From the NCBI GenBank assembly GCA_040756995.1, contig JBFLYK010000012.1, forward strand, positions 62,001-126,000: a stretch of DNA of 64,000 nt, in the 5' to 3' direction. This document shows positions 51,268 through 59,438 of this stretch, piece by piece. Numbering within the stretch: the first letter of the stretch is position 1; each line of letters starts with the position of its first letter. The stretch comes from BP-133 sp040756995 (lineage in GTDB: Bacteria > Actinomycetota > Acidimicrobiia > IMCC26256 > BP-133). The translations under genes and the position numbers were made by a program. The notes below the pieces were generated by a model that was not told the DNA's origin, searched no databases, and was given only the letters and a program-made list of their open reading frames with translations.

Positions 51268-53178
51268 GTGCGAGAGACCCGCGTCTGCCGGGTCGCCGTC
51301 GACGTCCTCGCCGTCGAGCGGCTCTTCGACTACACGGTCCCCGAACCGCTGGCGGCCGTCGTGGCCGTCGGAACCATCGTCCGGGTCAACCTCGGCGGCC
51401 GGCGCGTCCGGGCCTGGGTCGTCGAAGACGACGTCGTCTCCGAAGCGCCGGCCGACAAGCTGCGACCGCTGCTGGCCGCCGTCTCCGCCGGCCCGCCGCC
51501 CGAGATCATCGATCTGACAGCCTGGGCCGCCCACCGCTTCGCCGGGCCGCGACTCCCGCTGCTGCGAGCCGCTTCTCCGGCGGCCATCGTCGCACCCTCC
51601 GCCGCCCCGGCCCCTTCCCCTCCCTCGGACCCGGACGTGGTCCGTCCCTCCTCGTCTGCGTCCTCTTCTTCGGACGAGGCCGCCGAGGTCGCCGCCGACG
51701 CCGCCCGGCGCCAGACGGCGACGATTCGCTGGCCTCCGGCGGCGGGCAACGGTGATCTCGTCGCCGGTCTCCTCGCCCCGGACGGCTCGACCATCGTCGT
51801 GGTGCCCGAAGGCCGGCTCGGAGCCCTGGCCGCCGGGCTCCGGGCGAGGGGCGCCACGGTCGTGCCGTGGCTCGTCGAGGGCCGGCCTCGGGACCGGGCA
51901 CGGGCGTGGCAGCGGGCCCGTCAGGGTGGGTGCGTCGTGCTCGGCGGGCGCTCGGCGGTGCTGGCGCCGGTGCCCGACCTCGCCGCCGTCGTGATCGTCG
52001 ACGACGGCTCCGAAGCCCTGAAGGAGGAGCGGTCCCCGACGTGGCACGCCCGCGACGTGGCGGCCGAACGGGCCCGGCGGCGGGGCGCCCGCCTGACGAT
52101 CGTCTCGCCGGTGCCGCCGCTGGAGGCGCCCGGCCCGTTGGTGGCTCCGTCCCGCACGGTGGAACGGGCCGGGTGGCCGATCACGGAAGTGATCGACCGC
52201 CGCCGCGAACCGCCCGGCCTCGGCCTGTTCTCCTCCCGCGCCGTGGCCGCCCTGCGGGCCGCGGTAGAGGACCCCGAGCGGATCGCCCACCGTAACGGTA
52301 GGCAAACCGCTCGGGGTGCGGGCGCCGCCCGCCCGCGGGCCGTCTGCGTGCTCAACCGCCGAGGGCGCGCCCGACTGCTGGCCTGCGCCGCCTGCGGCGA
52401 GCTCGTGCGCTGCGACCGGTGCGAGGCTGCGGTGGCTGAGGTCGACGCCGGCCCCGACGGGGTGGCGCTCCTGGGCTGCGCCCGGTGCGGGGCCACCCGG
52501 CCCCGGGTCTGCGTCCGCTGCGGAAGCACGAGGCTGAAGATCCTGCGGTCCGGCGTCAGCAAGGTGCGGGAGGACCTGGCGGCCCTCCTCCCCGGGGTCG
52601 GGGTGGCCATGGTCGACGCCGCCACCGACGAGCTTCCGACGGAGCCCGTTCTCATCGGGACCGAGGCGGTGCTGCACCGGGTCGAGCCGTACCCGGGCGG
52701 GGCGACGGCGGCCGTGGTGTTCCTGGACTTCGACGCCGAGTTGCTCGCCCCGCGGTTCCGGGCGGGGGAGCAGGCCCTGTGGCTTCTCGTGCGGGCCGCC
52801 CGTCTCGTCGGGCCCCGGGCCGGCGGGGGGCGGATCCTGGTCCAGACCCGCCTGCCCCGCCACGAAGTCATCGAGGCTGCCGTCCGGGCCGCTCCCGGGC
52901 TCGTGGCCGACGCCGAACGCCCCCGCCGCCGGCTCCTCGACCTTCCGCCCTACGCCGCTCTGGCCCGTCTCACCGGCGACGCGCCGGCCCTGGCCGCGGC
53001 GGCCGAGGCGCTACGCGCCGCTCCCGCGGTCGGCGTGTCCGCCGGCGCCGGCTCCGGCGACGACGTCCTCGTACGCGCTCCCACCGCCGAGGCCCTGGCC
53101 GACGCGCTGGCCGCCGCCTTCAGCGCCGGCCGCCCCCTCGGGCGCCTGCGGGCCGAGGTGGATCCGCTGCGGGTGTGA
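51268..53178 (+). CDS. priA: PriA-like replication-restart protein without helicase motifs
   Basis: The 636-residue protein keeps the PriA architecture: an N-terminal 3'-DNA-binding domain (VDVLAVERLFDYTVPEPL), a wrecked ATPase core, a zinc-binding region with eight cysteines in four CxxC pairs (CAAC, CDRC, CARC, CVRC at ~375-420) and the C-terminal domain. The Walker A Gly-Lys-Thr and the DEEH box are missing (IVDDGSEALKEE stands at the DEEH position), so ATP-driven unwinding is unlikely. Actinobacterial PriA proteins commonly show this. A Ser/Ala/Pro-rich insert lies at ~110-145. It precedes def-fmt, its usual neighbourhood. Confidence 0.88.
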   Translation: MRETRVCRVAVDVLAVERLFDYTVPEPLAAVVAVGTIVRVNLGGRRVRAWVVEDDVVSEAPADKLRPLLAAVSAGPPPEIIDLTAWAAHRFAGPRLPLLRAASPAAIVAPSAAPAPSPPSDPDVVRPSSSASSSSDEAAEVAADAARRQTATIRWPPAAGNGDLVAGLLAPDGSTIVVVPEGRLGALAAGLRARGATVVPWLVEGRPRDRARAWQRARQGGCVVLGGRSAVLAPVPDLAAVVIVDDGSEALKEERSPTWHARDVAAERARRRGARLTIVSPVPPLEAPGPLVAPSRTVERAGWPITEVIDRRREPPGLGLFSSRAVAALRAAVEDPERIAHRNGRQTARGAGAARPRAVCVLNRRGRARLLACAACGELVRCDRCEAAVAEVDAGPDGVALLGCARCGATRPRVCVRCGSTRLKILRSGVSKVREDLAALLPGVGVAMVDAATDELPTEPVLIGTEAVLHRVEPYPGGATAAVVFLDFDAELLAPRFRAGEQALWLLVRAARLVGPRAGGGRILVQTRLPRHEVIEAAVRAAPGLVADAERPRRRLLDLPPYAALARLTGDAPALAAAAEALRAAPAVGVSAGAGSGDDVLVRAPTAEALADALAAAFSAGRPLGRLRAEVDPLRV

Positions 53179-53192
53179 ACCAGGACGGCCGG

Positions 53193-53198
53193 TAGTCT
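53193..53198 (+). promoter_or_regulatory. Candidate -10 (TAGTCT) for leaderless def
   Basis: The hexamer ends eight bases before the def ATG, in the 28-base gap after the PriA gene. No clear -35 is seen. Confidence 0.4.
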
Positions 53199-53206
53199 CA
53201 CGGCCC

Positions 53207-53752
53207 ATGGCCACCTTCCCCATCCGGGTCTTCGGCGACCTCGGTCTCAAGCAGCGCTGCCCCGACGTCACCGAGTTCGACGGCGCGCTGGCCAAGCTGG
53301 CCGACGACATGATCGAGACGATGTACGCCGCGCCCGGTGTGGGTTTGGCCGCCAACCAGATCGGCATCCAGAAGCGGATCTTCGTCTACGACGCCGGAGA
53401 CGGCCCGTTCACCGTCGTGAACCCCACGATCGTCGAGACGTCCGAGAGCTGGGAGTACGAGGAGGGCTGTCTCTCCGTGCCGGGGCTGTACTTCCCGATC
53501 GTCCGGCCCCGCTGCGTGACCCTCAAGGGCTACGACCTCGACGGCAAGGAGTTCACCCGGGAGGGGCAGGACCTGCTGGGGCGGATCTTCCTCCACGAGA
53601 CGGACCATCTCGACGGGTTCCTGCTCCTCGACCGGCTCGATGCCGACCTGCGGCGGGAGGCGATGAAGATCCTCCGCTCCGGCGGGACGGGCGGCAAGGT
53701 CCGCCGGCTCGGCGTCCCGGACGACGGCGGAGCCCCGCCCCGGCCGGAGTAG
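53207..53752 (+). CDS. def: Peptide deformylase
   Basis: The 181-residue metalloenzyme removes the formyl group from nascent proteins. All three active-site motifs are present: GVGLAANQIG near residue 46, EEGCLSVPG near 85 with the metal Cys, and HETDHLDG near 130 supplying two His and the catalytic Glu. A Pro/Gly-rich tail follows. It is adjacent to fmt, which adds the formyl group to initiator tRNA. Confidence 0.96.
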   Translation: MATFPIRVFGDLGLKQRCPDVTEFDGALAKLADDMIETMYAAPGVGLAANQIGIQKRIFVYDAGDGPFTVVNPTIVETSESWEYEEGCLSVPGLYFPIVRPRCVTLKGYDLDGKEFTREGQDLLGRIFLHETDHLDGFLLLDRLDADLRREAMKILRSGGTGGKVRRLGVPDDGGAPPRPE

Positions 53753-53755
53753 GGT
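53750..53755 (+). promoter_or_regulatory. Candidate -10 (TAGGGT) for fmt
   Basis: The hexamer includes the def stop codon and ends eight bases before the fmt GTG, the spacing of a leaderless start. Its sequence match is weak and co-transcription with def is equally likely. Confidence 0.25.
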
Positions 53756-53763
53756 TTCCCCGC

Positions 53764-54669
53764 GTGCGGCTCGTCTTCCTCGGCAGTCCGCCCGAAGCGC
53801 AGGGGGCCTTGCGAGCCCTGCACGACGCCGGTCACGAGATCGCTCTCGTCGTCACCCAGCCCGACCGCAAGCGGGGCCGGGGTGGCGATCTCGTCCCCAG
53901 CCCGGTCAAGAAGACGGCCCTCGAACTGGGCCTGCCCGTCGTCACGCCGGAACGCTGCAAGGAGGCGCTCGACGACATCGCCGGCAGCGGCGCCGAGCTC
54001 GGCGTGGTGGTGGCCTTCGGCCAGCTGATCCCGCCGTCCGTCCTGGCCGCCCTCCCCTCCGGCTACGTCAACGTCCACTTCTCGCTGCTGCCCCGCTGGC
54101 GGGGCGCGGCCCCGGTCGAGCGGGCCATCCTGGCCGGTGACACCGAGACCGGCGTCTGCCTCATGCAGCTCGAGGCCGGGCTCGACACCGGGCCCGTCTA
54201 CGCCTGCCGCACCATCCCCATCACGCCCGACGACACGGCCGGCGATCTCCGTCGCCGCCTGGCCGACCTCGGCACCGAGCTGTTGCTGAGCGAGATCGAC
54301 TCGATCCCCGGGCGGACGCCGACGCCGCAGAAGGGCGAGGAGACCTACGCCGAGAAGCTGTCGGTCGAGGAGTTCGCCATCGACTGGTCCCGCCCGGCGG
54401 TCGAGCTGGCCCGTCTCGTGATGGCCGGCAACCCCAAGCCCGGCGCCTGGACGACCGCCAAGGGTGCCCGTCTCAAGCTCCTCCGGGCCCGGGCCGAACC
54501 GGCCGCCGACGGGGCCGGGGCCGCCGAGCCCGGAACGCTGGTCGGGGCGGGTCGGGTCGCCACCGGCGACGGCGTCCTCGTGCTCAGCGAGGTGCAACCC
54601 GAAGGGAAGGCGGCCATGGCCGCCACCGCCTGGGCCGCCGGCTTCCGCGGCGACCGCCTGGGTAGTTGA
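53764..54669 (+). CDS. fmt: Methionyl-tRNA formyltransferase
   Basis: The 301-residue enzyme formylates initiator Met-tRNA using 10-formyl-tetrahydrofolate. The catalytic domain contains VFLGSPPEAQGALRAL, QPDRKRGRG, and the signature FSLLPRWRGAAPVERAIL with the Asn-His-Asp set (NVHFSLLP; later AGLDTGP). The C-terminal tRNA-binding domain starts about residue 205 (DWSRPAVELARLV). GTG 53764 is used. Its stop overlaps the rsmB TTG start by four bases. Confidence 0.95.
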   Translation: MRLVFLGSPPEAQGALRALHDAGHEIALVVTQPDRKRGRGGDLVPSPVKKTALELGLPVVTPERCKEALDDIAGSGAELGVVVAFGQLIPPSVLAALPSGYVNVHFSLLPRWRGAAPVERAILAGDTETGVCLMQLEAGLDTGPVYACRTIPITPDDTAGDLRRRLADLGTELLLSEIDSIPGRTPTPQKGEETYAEKLSVEEFAIDWSRPAVELARLVMAGNPKPGAWTTAKGARLKLLRARAEPAADGAGAAEPGTLVGAGRVATGDGVLVLSEVQPEGKAAMAATAWAAGFRGDRLGS

Positions 54670-56060
54670 CGCCCCGGGCCGGCCGGAAACCACCGACGTC
54701 CACTCCTCCGGGGACTTCGGCGCGCCGTCTGGCGATCGAGGCGTTGCTCAGGGTCGAGGCGGGCGGCTACTCGAACCTGGTCCTTCCCGGTCTGCTCCGG
54801 TCCTCCCGGCTGGAGGCCCGGGATCGGGCCCTGGTCACCGATCTCGTCTACGGCACGCTCCGCCAGCAGGGCCAGGCCGACCACCTGCTGGCGAAGGCGT
54901 CGCACCGCCCGCTGGCCGAACTCGATCCGCCCGTCCGGGCCGCCCTCCGTCTCGGGGTCTACCAGCTGCTCAGCGGAACCGCGGCCCACGCCGCGGTGAG
55001 CGCCACCGTCGGCGCCCTGTCCGGCTGGTCGTCTCCGGCGTCGATCCGGCGGGCGGCGCCGTACGCCAACGCTGTCCTCCGCCGGGTGGCCGACCTCGGT
55101 CCGGACTGGCCCTGGCCGGCCGGCGACGACTCCGACGCCCTGGCGGTGCGGACCTCGCACCCCCGGTGGATCGTCGAGCTCCTCCGCCGGGATCTCGGCG
55201 ATGAGGCGGCCGCCGTTCTGGCCTCGGCCAACGAACCGCCGGCCGTGACGCTGCGCCCGAACCGCCTCCGGACCACCGGAGAGGCCCTGGTTGCCGAGCT
55301 GACCGCCGGAGGGACGCGGGTGGAGGTCGAGCCGGGCCGACTCGTGCCCGGCGCGCTCGTCGTCCGGGGCGTCGGAGACCTCGGCCGGCTCCCGGCCGTG
55401 GCCGAAGGCCGGGCCACCCCCCAGGACCAGGCCAGCCAGGCGGTGGCCGCCGCCGTCGACGCCCACCCGGGCGAGCGGATCCTCGACCTGGCCGCCGCCC
55501 CCGGCGGCAAGACCACGGCGATGGCCGAAGCGATGGCCGGCGAGGGCCTGGTCGTCGCCGTCGACGTCAACCCCGGCCGGGCGGCCCTCGTCCGCCGCGC
55601 TGCCCACCGCCTCGGGCTCCGATCGGTGCATGTCCTGGCCGCCGACGCCCGACACCTTCCGCTGGCCGGCCCCGACACGCCGGGCGACCGGTTCGACCGC
55701 GTGCTGCTCGACGCCCCCTGTTCCGGGCTCGGCGTGCTCCGCCGGCGGCCGGAGGCGCGCTGGCGGCTCGACCCGTCCGACGTCCACCGCCTCGCCGGTC
55801 TGCAGCGGGAACTCCTGACGGCGGCGGTCGGATGGGTCCGCCCCGGTGGCCTCGTGGCCTACAGCGTCTGCACGCTCAGCCGGGAGGAGACCGTCGACGT
55901 CGACGCCTGGCTGGCCGGGACCCACCCGGAGCTCACGGCCCTTCCCGCCCCCGGCCCGCCGTGGCGGCCCCACGGCCGCGGCGCCCTGCTGCTGCCCGCG
56001 GCCGCCGGGACCGACGGCATGTACCTGCTGCTGCTCCGAACCCCCCGCCGGCCGAGTTAG
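54666..56060 (+). CDS. rsmB: 16S rRNA (cytosine-967-C5) methyltransferase RsmB
   Basis: The 464-residue protein has an N-terminal NusB-like domain (ARRLAIEALLRVEAGGYSN) and a C-terminal SAM-dependent methyltransferase. SAM binding is in LDLAAAPGGKTTAMAEAM near residue 277; the motif IV Cys is in LLDAPCSGLGVL and the catalytic motif VI Cys in YSVCTLSREE. The TTG start 54666 overlaps the fmt stop (TTGA), a rare start codon supported by the overlap and the family N-terminus. It is convergent with the next gene, stops overlapping by four bases. Confidence 0.94.
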   Translation: MTPRAGRKPPTSTPPGTSARRLAIEALLRVEAGGYSNLVLPGLLRSSRLEARDRALVTDLVYGTLRQQGQADHLLAKASHRPLAELDPPVRAALRLGVYQLLSGTAAHAAVSATVGALSGWSSPASIRRAAPYANAVLRRVADLGPDWPWPAGDDSDALAVRTSHPRWIVELLRRDLGDEAAAVLASANEPPAVTLRPNRLRTTGEALVAELTAGGTRVEVEPGRLVPGALVVRGVGDLGRLPAVAEGRATPQDQASQAVAAAVDAHPGERILDLAAAPGGKTTAMAEAMAGEGLVVAVDVNPGRAALVRRAAHRLGLRSVHVLAADARHLPLAGPDTPGDRFDRVLLDAPCSGLGVLRRRPEARWRLDPSDVHRLAGLQRELLTAAVGWVRPGGLVAYSVCTLSREETVDVDAWLAGTHPELTALPAPGPPWRPHGRGALLLPAAAGTDGMYLLLLRTPRRPS

Positions 56061-57016
56061 ACGAGCGTAGCCGGCGTGTGGTCCCGGAGCCCGTCCAGCA
56101 GGCGGGCGACCCGCTCGACCGCTTCGACCGGGTCGGTGCCCACCGCCGTCTCACCGGTCAGGACGAGACCCGACACACCGTCGAGCAGCAGGTTGGCGAC
56201 GTCGCTGGCTTCGGCCACCGTGGCGGTCGGGTCGGCGGAAATACCCGACCGCCCGGTGGCCACCCAGACCGGGGTGCCGGCTGCGGCCCCCTCCCGGGCG
56301 ATCGCCTTCTGCAGCAACGGAACCTGTTCGATGGGCAGTTCGGCGGCGAGATGGCGCCGGCCCACGACCACCGTGTCGGCGGCGGCGATGATCTCCGCCG
56401 GCCCCTCGACGCCGCGGCGGCTGTCGATGCGGGCCAGGAGGCGGGCGCCGGCGGGCAGCAGCGACCGCAGCTCCTCCACCGCGCCGGCCGAGGCGGCGTA
56501 CCCGAGGGCGAAGTGGTCCACGCCGGCGGCCACGGCGATGTCGACGGCCGTGCGGTCCTTGTCCGTCAGCGCCGGAAGCGACGGGGCCGGGTCGACGATC
56601 ACCGGCCGGTTCGAGCGCACCCGCCCGCCGGCCACGACGATGGCCCCGGCCCGCCCTTCCTCCACGACCGCCACCCGCAACACCGCCTCGTCGAACACCG
56701 CTTCGGGGCGCAGCGAGAGCTGCCGTTCGGTGCCGAGGGCCTTCTCCTGCACCAGCCGGACGGGCTGGCCGACCCGCAGGGCCACACCGGTGGACACCAG
56801 CCCGACCCGCACCTGGGCCCCCTCGGTGTCGAGGCACACCGGCAGATGGGCGTGGATCCGGGCCGTCCGCAGGATGGCCTCGAAGTCGCTCAGCGCCACG
56901 TGCGACAGGTTGAGCCGCACGAGGTTGACGCCGAGGGGTGCCAGGCTGCGCAGCACGGCCGGCCGCAACGACGCCGGCCCCAAGGTGACGACGAGCGACG
57001 CCGACCGTTCCTCCAT
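56057..57016 (-). CDS. Degenerate, truncated pyruvate-kinase-like protein
   Basis: The 319-residue protein aligns by eye with the barrel domain of pyruvate kinase: TLGPAS, GVNLVRLNLSH near residue 29, and the late EASDVANLLLDGVSGLVLTGETAVG near 270. Catalytic positions are lost. The usual TKGPEIR is DTEGAQVR, the Lys of IAKIEN is replaced (LARIDS), and the metal-binding MVARGDLG is VVVGRRHLA. The whole C-terminal regulatory domain of ~150 residues is absent. It is a full, undamaged ORF, so it is probably a conserved non-catalytic paralogue rather than a pseudogene. Function is unknown. Start ATG 57016. Confidence 0.78.
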   Translation of the reverse strand: MEERSASLVVTLGPASLRPAVLRSLAPLGVNLVRLNLSHVALSDFEAILRTARIHAHLPVCLDTEGAQVRVGLVSTGVALRVGQPVRLVQEKALGTERQLSLRPEAVFDEAVLRVAVVEEGRAGAIVVAGGRVRSNRPVIVDPAPSLPALTDKDRTAVDIAVAAGVDHFALGYAASAGAVEELRSLLPAGARLLARIDSRRGVEGPAEIIAAADTVVVGRRHLAAELPIEQVPLLQKAIAREGAAAGTPVWVATGRSGISADPTATVAEASDVANLLLDGVSGLVLTGETAVGTDPVEAVERVARLLDGLRDHTPATLV

Positions 57017-57119
57017 GTGCCGCCCCCTCCGCCAAAGGTCGGCTTCAACTTACGAAAAGTTTTCCTGACAAGCAACAGAAACCACGCAGGCCACAGGACT
57101 GGCGCGCGGCCGGGGCGGT

Positions 57120-57125
57120 TAGCAT
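57120..57125 (+). promoter_or_regulatory. Candidate -10 (TAGCAT) for leaderless mogA-like gene
   Basis: TAGCAT ends seven bases before GTG 57133 in the 116-base divergent gap. The same gap must also carry the promoter of the minus-strand pyruvate-kinase-like gene; its AT-rich part is near 57050-57085. Confidence 0.45.
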
Positions 57126-57132
57126 CCCGGCC

Positions 57133-57615
57133 GTGCCGCTTCTCGCCAAGGTGCTCACCGTGTCGGACGGCGTCGTGGCCGGGACCCGGGAGGACGTCTC
57201 GGGCCGGACGCTGACCGAGCGGCTGCTGGCCGAGGGCTACGTCGTCGTGGAGCACCGCATCACCGAGGACGGGACCGAGGCGGTGGCTACCGCCCTCCGG
57301 GAGCTGACCGACGGCTTCGCCGGCCTGGTGCTCACCACCGGCGGGACGGGCTTCGGCCCCCGGGATCTCACCCCGGAAGGCACGCGGGCGGTGATCGAGC
57401 GGGAGGCCCCCGGCATGGCCGAGGCCATGCGCCTGGTCAGCCACAACCAGAACGTGCCTCACGGGATGCTGTCCCGGGCCGTGTGCGGCGCCGTCGGCGA
57501 GGCGCTGATCTGCAACCTCCCCGGGTCTTCCAAGGGCGCCATCGAATGCCTGGAAGCGGTCCTGCCGGCCATCCCCCACGCCCTCGACCTCCTGGCCGGG
57601 GGTCGCCCGCACTGA
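57133..57615 (+). CDS. MogA/MoaB family molybdenum cofactor protein
   Basis: This 160-residue protein belongs to the family that adenylylates molybdopterin before metal insertion. The signature LTTGGTGFGPRDLTPEGT is near residue 70 and the second motif LICNLPGSSKGAIECLEAVLPAI near 122. N-terminal LTVSDGVVAGTREDVSG fits the family opening. Whether it is MogA-like (adenylyltransferase) or MoaB-like cannot be settled. No other molybdenum genes are in the window; it precedes the riboflavin operon by 53 bases. Confidence 0.88.
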   Translation: MPLLAKVLTVSDGVVAGTREDVSGRTLTERLLAEGYVVVEHRITEDGTEAVATALRELTDGFAGLVLTTGGTGFGPRDLTPEGTRAVIEREAPGMAEAMRLVSHNQNVPHGMLSRAVCGAVGEALICNLPGSSKGAIECLEAVLPAIPHALDLLAGGRPH

Positions 57616-57655
57616 GCGGCTGACGCCGCCGGGCCCCTGCCCATGCCCGGCCGTC

Positions 57656-57661
57656 TACCTT
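57656..57661 (+). promoter_or_regulatory. Candidate -10 (TACCTT) for leaderless ribD
   Basis: The hexamer ends seven bases before the ribD GTG. There is no FMN-riboswitch-sized leader: only 53 bases separate ribD from the preceding gene. Confidence 0.4.
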
Positions 57662-57668
57662 CACTTCC

Positions 57669-58829
57669 GTGGTGAACGACGAGGCGGCGATGGCCGAGGC
57701 GGTGGCGCTGGGGGAGCGCGGCCGGCTCACCGCCGCCCCGAACCCCTGGGTCGGCTGCATCGTCGTGGCCGCCGACGGCCGGATCGTCGGCCGGGGTTTC
57801 CATCGCCGGGCGGGCGAGCCGCACGCCGAGGTCCACGCCCTCCGGGAGGCGGGCGACCGGGCCCGGGGGGCCACGGCCTACGTCACCCTCGAGCCCTGTT
57901 CCCACCACGGCCGGACGCCGGCCTGTGCCCCGGCGCTCGTCGAAGCCGGCCTGGCCCGGGTGGTGGTGGCCGTCCTCGACCCCGATGACCGGGTGGCCGG
58001 CCGGGGCGTCGAGCTCCTGCGCTCGGCCGGCACCGCCGTCGACGTCGGCATCGGCGGCGAGGTGGCCGCCCGGTCTCTCGCCCCCTACCTCCACCACCGC
58101 CGCACCGGCCGTCCGCTGTGTCTGCTCAAGACGGCGGCGTCGCTCGACGGTCGCACCGCCGCCGCCGATGGGACGTCCCAGTGGATCACCGGGCCCGAAG
58201 CCCGGGCCGACGCCCACCGCCTGCGGGCGGAGTCCGGCGCCGTGGTGGTCGGCGCGGGCACGGCCCTGGCCGATCATCCGGCGCTGACGTTCCGGAACCT
58301 GGAGTTCGAAGAGGGCCTGGTGCCGGCGCAACCCCTGCGGGTCCTGATCGATGCCGCCGGGCGGGTCCCGTCCGCCGGTCCCCTCTTCGATCCGGCGCTG
58401 GCCCCCACCCTCGTGATCACGACGCCGGCCGCCGACCCCGAGGTCAGGAGGGCGTGGAAGGAAGCGGGCGCCGAAGTGGAGGACGTCGCCACCGCCCCCG
58501 CCGCGCCGCCGTTTCCCGGCGCCGTGTCCGCCCCGCCGGGTCCGGCGGTCGACCTGGAGGCGGCGCTGGCGCTCCTCGGGCGGCGGGGCATCCTCCAGGT
58601 CATGGTCGAGGGCGGAGCCACCCTGCACGGCTCGTTCCTGCGGGCCGGTCTGGTCGACCGGCTCGTCGTCTACACCGGCGGCGCCGTCCTCGGAGCGGAG
58701 GGCCGGCCCCTGTTCACCGGTCCCGGGCCGGCCACCCTGGCCGAGGCGTCACGGTGGCGGTTGCTGAGTGTTCGCCAGCTCGGCGGTGACGCCCGCCTCG
58801 ACTGGGAGCCCGTTCAACCAGGAAACTGA
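57669..58829 (+). CDS. ribD: Bifunctional riboflavin deaminase-reductase RibD
   Basis: This enzyme carries out the second and third steps of riboflavin synthesis. The N-terminal deaminase domain (residues 1-~140) has the zinc motifs HAEVHAL near 56 and EPCSHHGRTPAC near 81. The C-terminal NADPH reductase domain (~150-386) shows KTAASLDGRTAAADGTSQWITG and MVEGGATLHGSFL. All zinc ligands are present. A small variable insert lies near 215-220. It starts at GTG 57669 and is followed by ribE four bases after its stop. Confidence 0.95.
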   Translation: MVNDEAAMAEAVALGERGRLTAAPNPWVGCIVVAADGRIVGRGFHRRAGEPHAEVHALREAGDRARGATAYVTLEPCSHHGRTPACAPALVEAGLARVVVAVLDPDDRVAGRGVELLRSAGTAVDVGIGGEVAARSLAPYLHHRRTGRPLCLLKTAASLDGRTAAADGTSQWITGPEARADAHRLRAESGAVVVGAGTALADHPALTFRNLEFEEGLVPAQPLRVLIDAAGRVPSAGPLFDPALAPTLVITTPAADPEVRRAWKEAGAEVEDVATAPAAPPFPGAVSAPPGPAVDLEAALALLGRRGILQVMVEGGATLHGSFLRAGLVDRLVVYTGGAVLGAEGRPLFTGPGPATLAEASRWRLLSVRQLGGDARLDWEPVQPGN

Positions 58830-58833
58830 CTGC

Positions 58834-59433
58834 ATGTTTACCGGCCTGGTCGAGGAGCTCGGCACCGTGCGGGCGGTCATCCCCAACGCCACCGGGGCGC
58901 GCCTCGAGATCGAGGCCACCGCCGTGCTCGACGACGTCGTCCTCGGCGCTTCCATCGCCGTCAACGGCTGTTGCCTCACCGCCGTGGAGTTCGCCGCCGG
59001 CTGGTGGGCGGCCGACGCCGTCGAGGAGACCCTGCACCGGACCTCCCTCGGCGTCCTGGTCCCCGGCGACCGGGTCAACCTGGAACGGCCCGTCCGGCTG
59101 GCCGACCGCCTCGGAGGGCACATCGTGCAGGGTCATGTCGACGGCGTGGGCGAGATCGCCGGGAAGACGCCCCTGGCCGACGGTTCCACCCGGGTGAGCG
59201 TGGCCGCCCCCGACGCCCTCCTCCGCTACGTGGCCGAGAAGGGCTCGATCGCGGTCGACGGGGTGAGCCTCACGGTGGCCGCCGTCGACGACAAAACCTT
59301 CGAGTTCGCCATGATCCCCCACACGGCTACCGTGACCACTCTCGGGATCAAGGGGCCGGGCGACCCCGTGAACCTCGAAGTCGACCTGGTGGCCAAGTAC
59401 GTCGAGCGCCTGATGAGCCAGAGAGAGGGCTGA
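58834..59433 (+). CDS. ribE: Riboflavin synthase
   Basis: This enzyme dismutates two lumazine molecules to riboflavin. The 199-residue protein consists of two homologous barrels, each beginning with the family pattern: MFTGLVEELGTV with the later INGCCLTA, and GGHIVQGHVDGVGEI with VDGVSLTVA. The ATG 58834 start (MFTGLVEE) is the conserved N-terminus of the alpha-chain family. It lies between ribD and ribBA in the usual order and is cytoplasmic. Confidence 0.96.
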   Translation: MFTGLVEELGTVRAVIPNATGARLEIEATAVLDDVVLGASIAVNGCCLTAVEFAAGWWAADAVEETLHRTSLGVLVPGDRVNLERPVRLADRLGGHIVQGHVDGVGEIAGKTPLADGSTRVSVAAPDALLRYVAEKGSIAVDGVSLTVAAVDDKTFEFAMIPHTATVTTLGIKGPGDPVNLEVDLVAKYVERLMSQREG

Positions 59434-59438
59434 GCACT

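Noticed and set aside
57616..57668. FMN riboswitch before ribD
   Set aside because: The 53-base gap is too short for the aptamer and contains none of its conserved segments.
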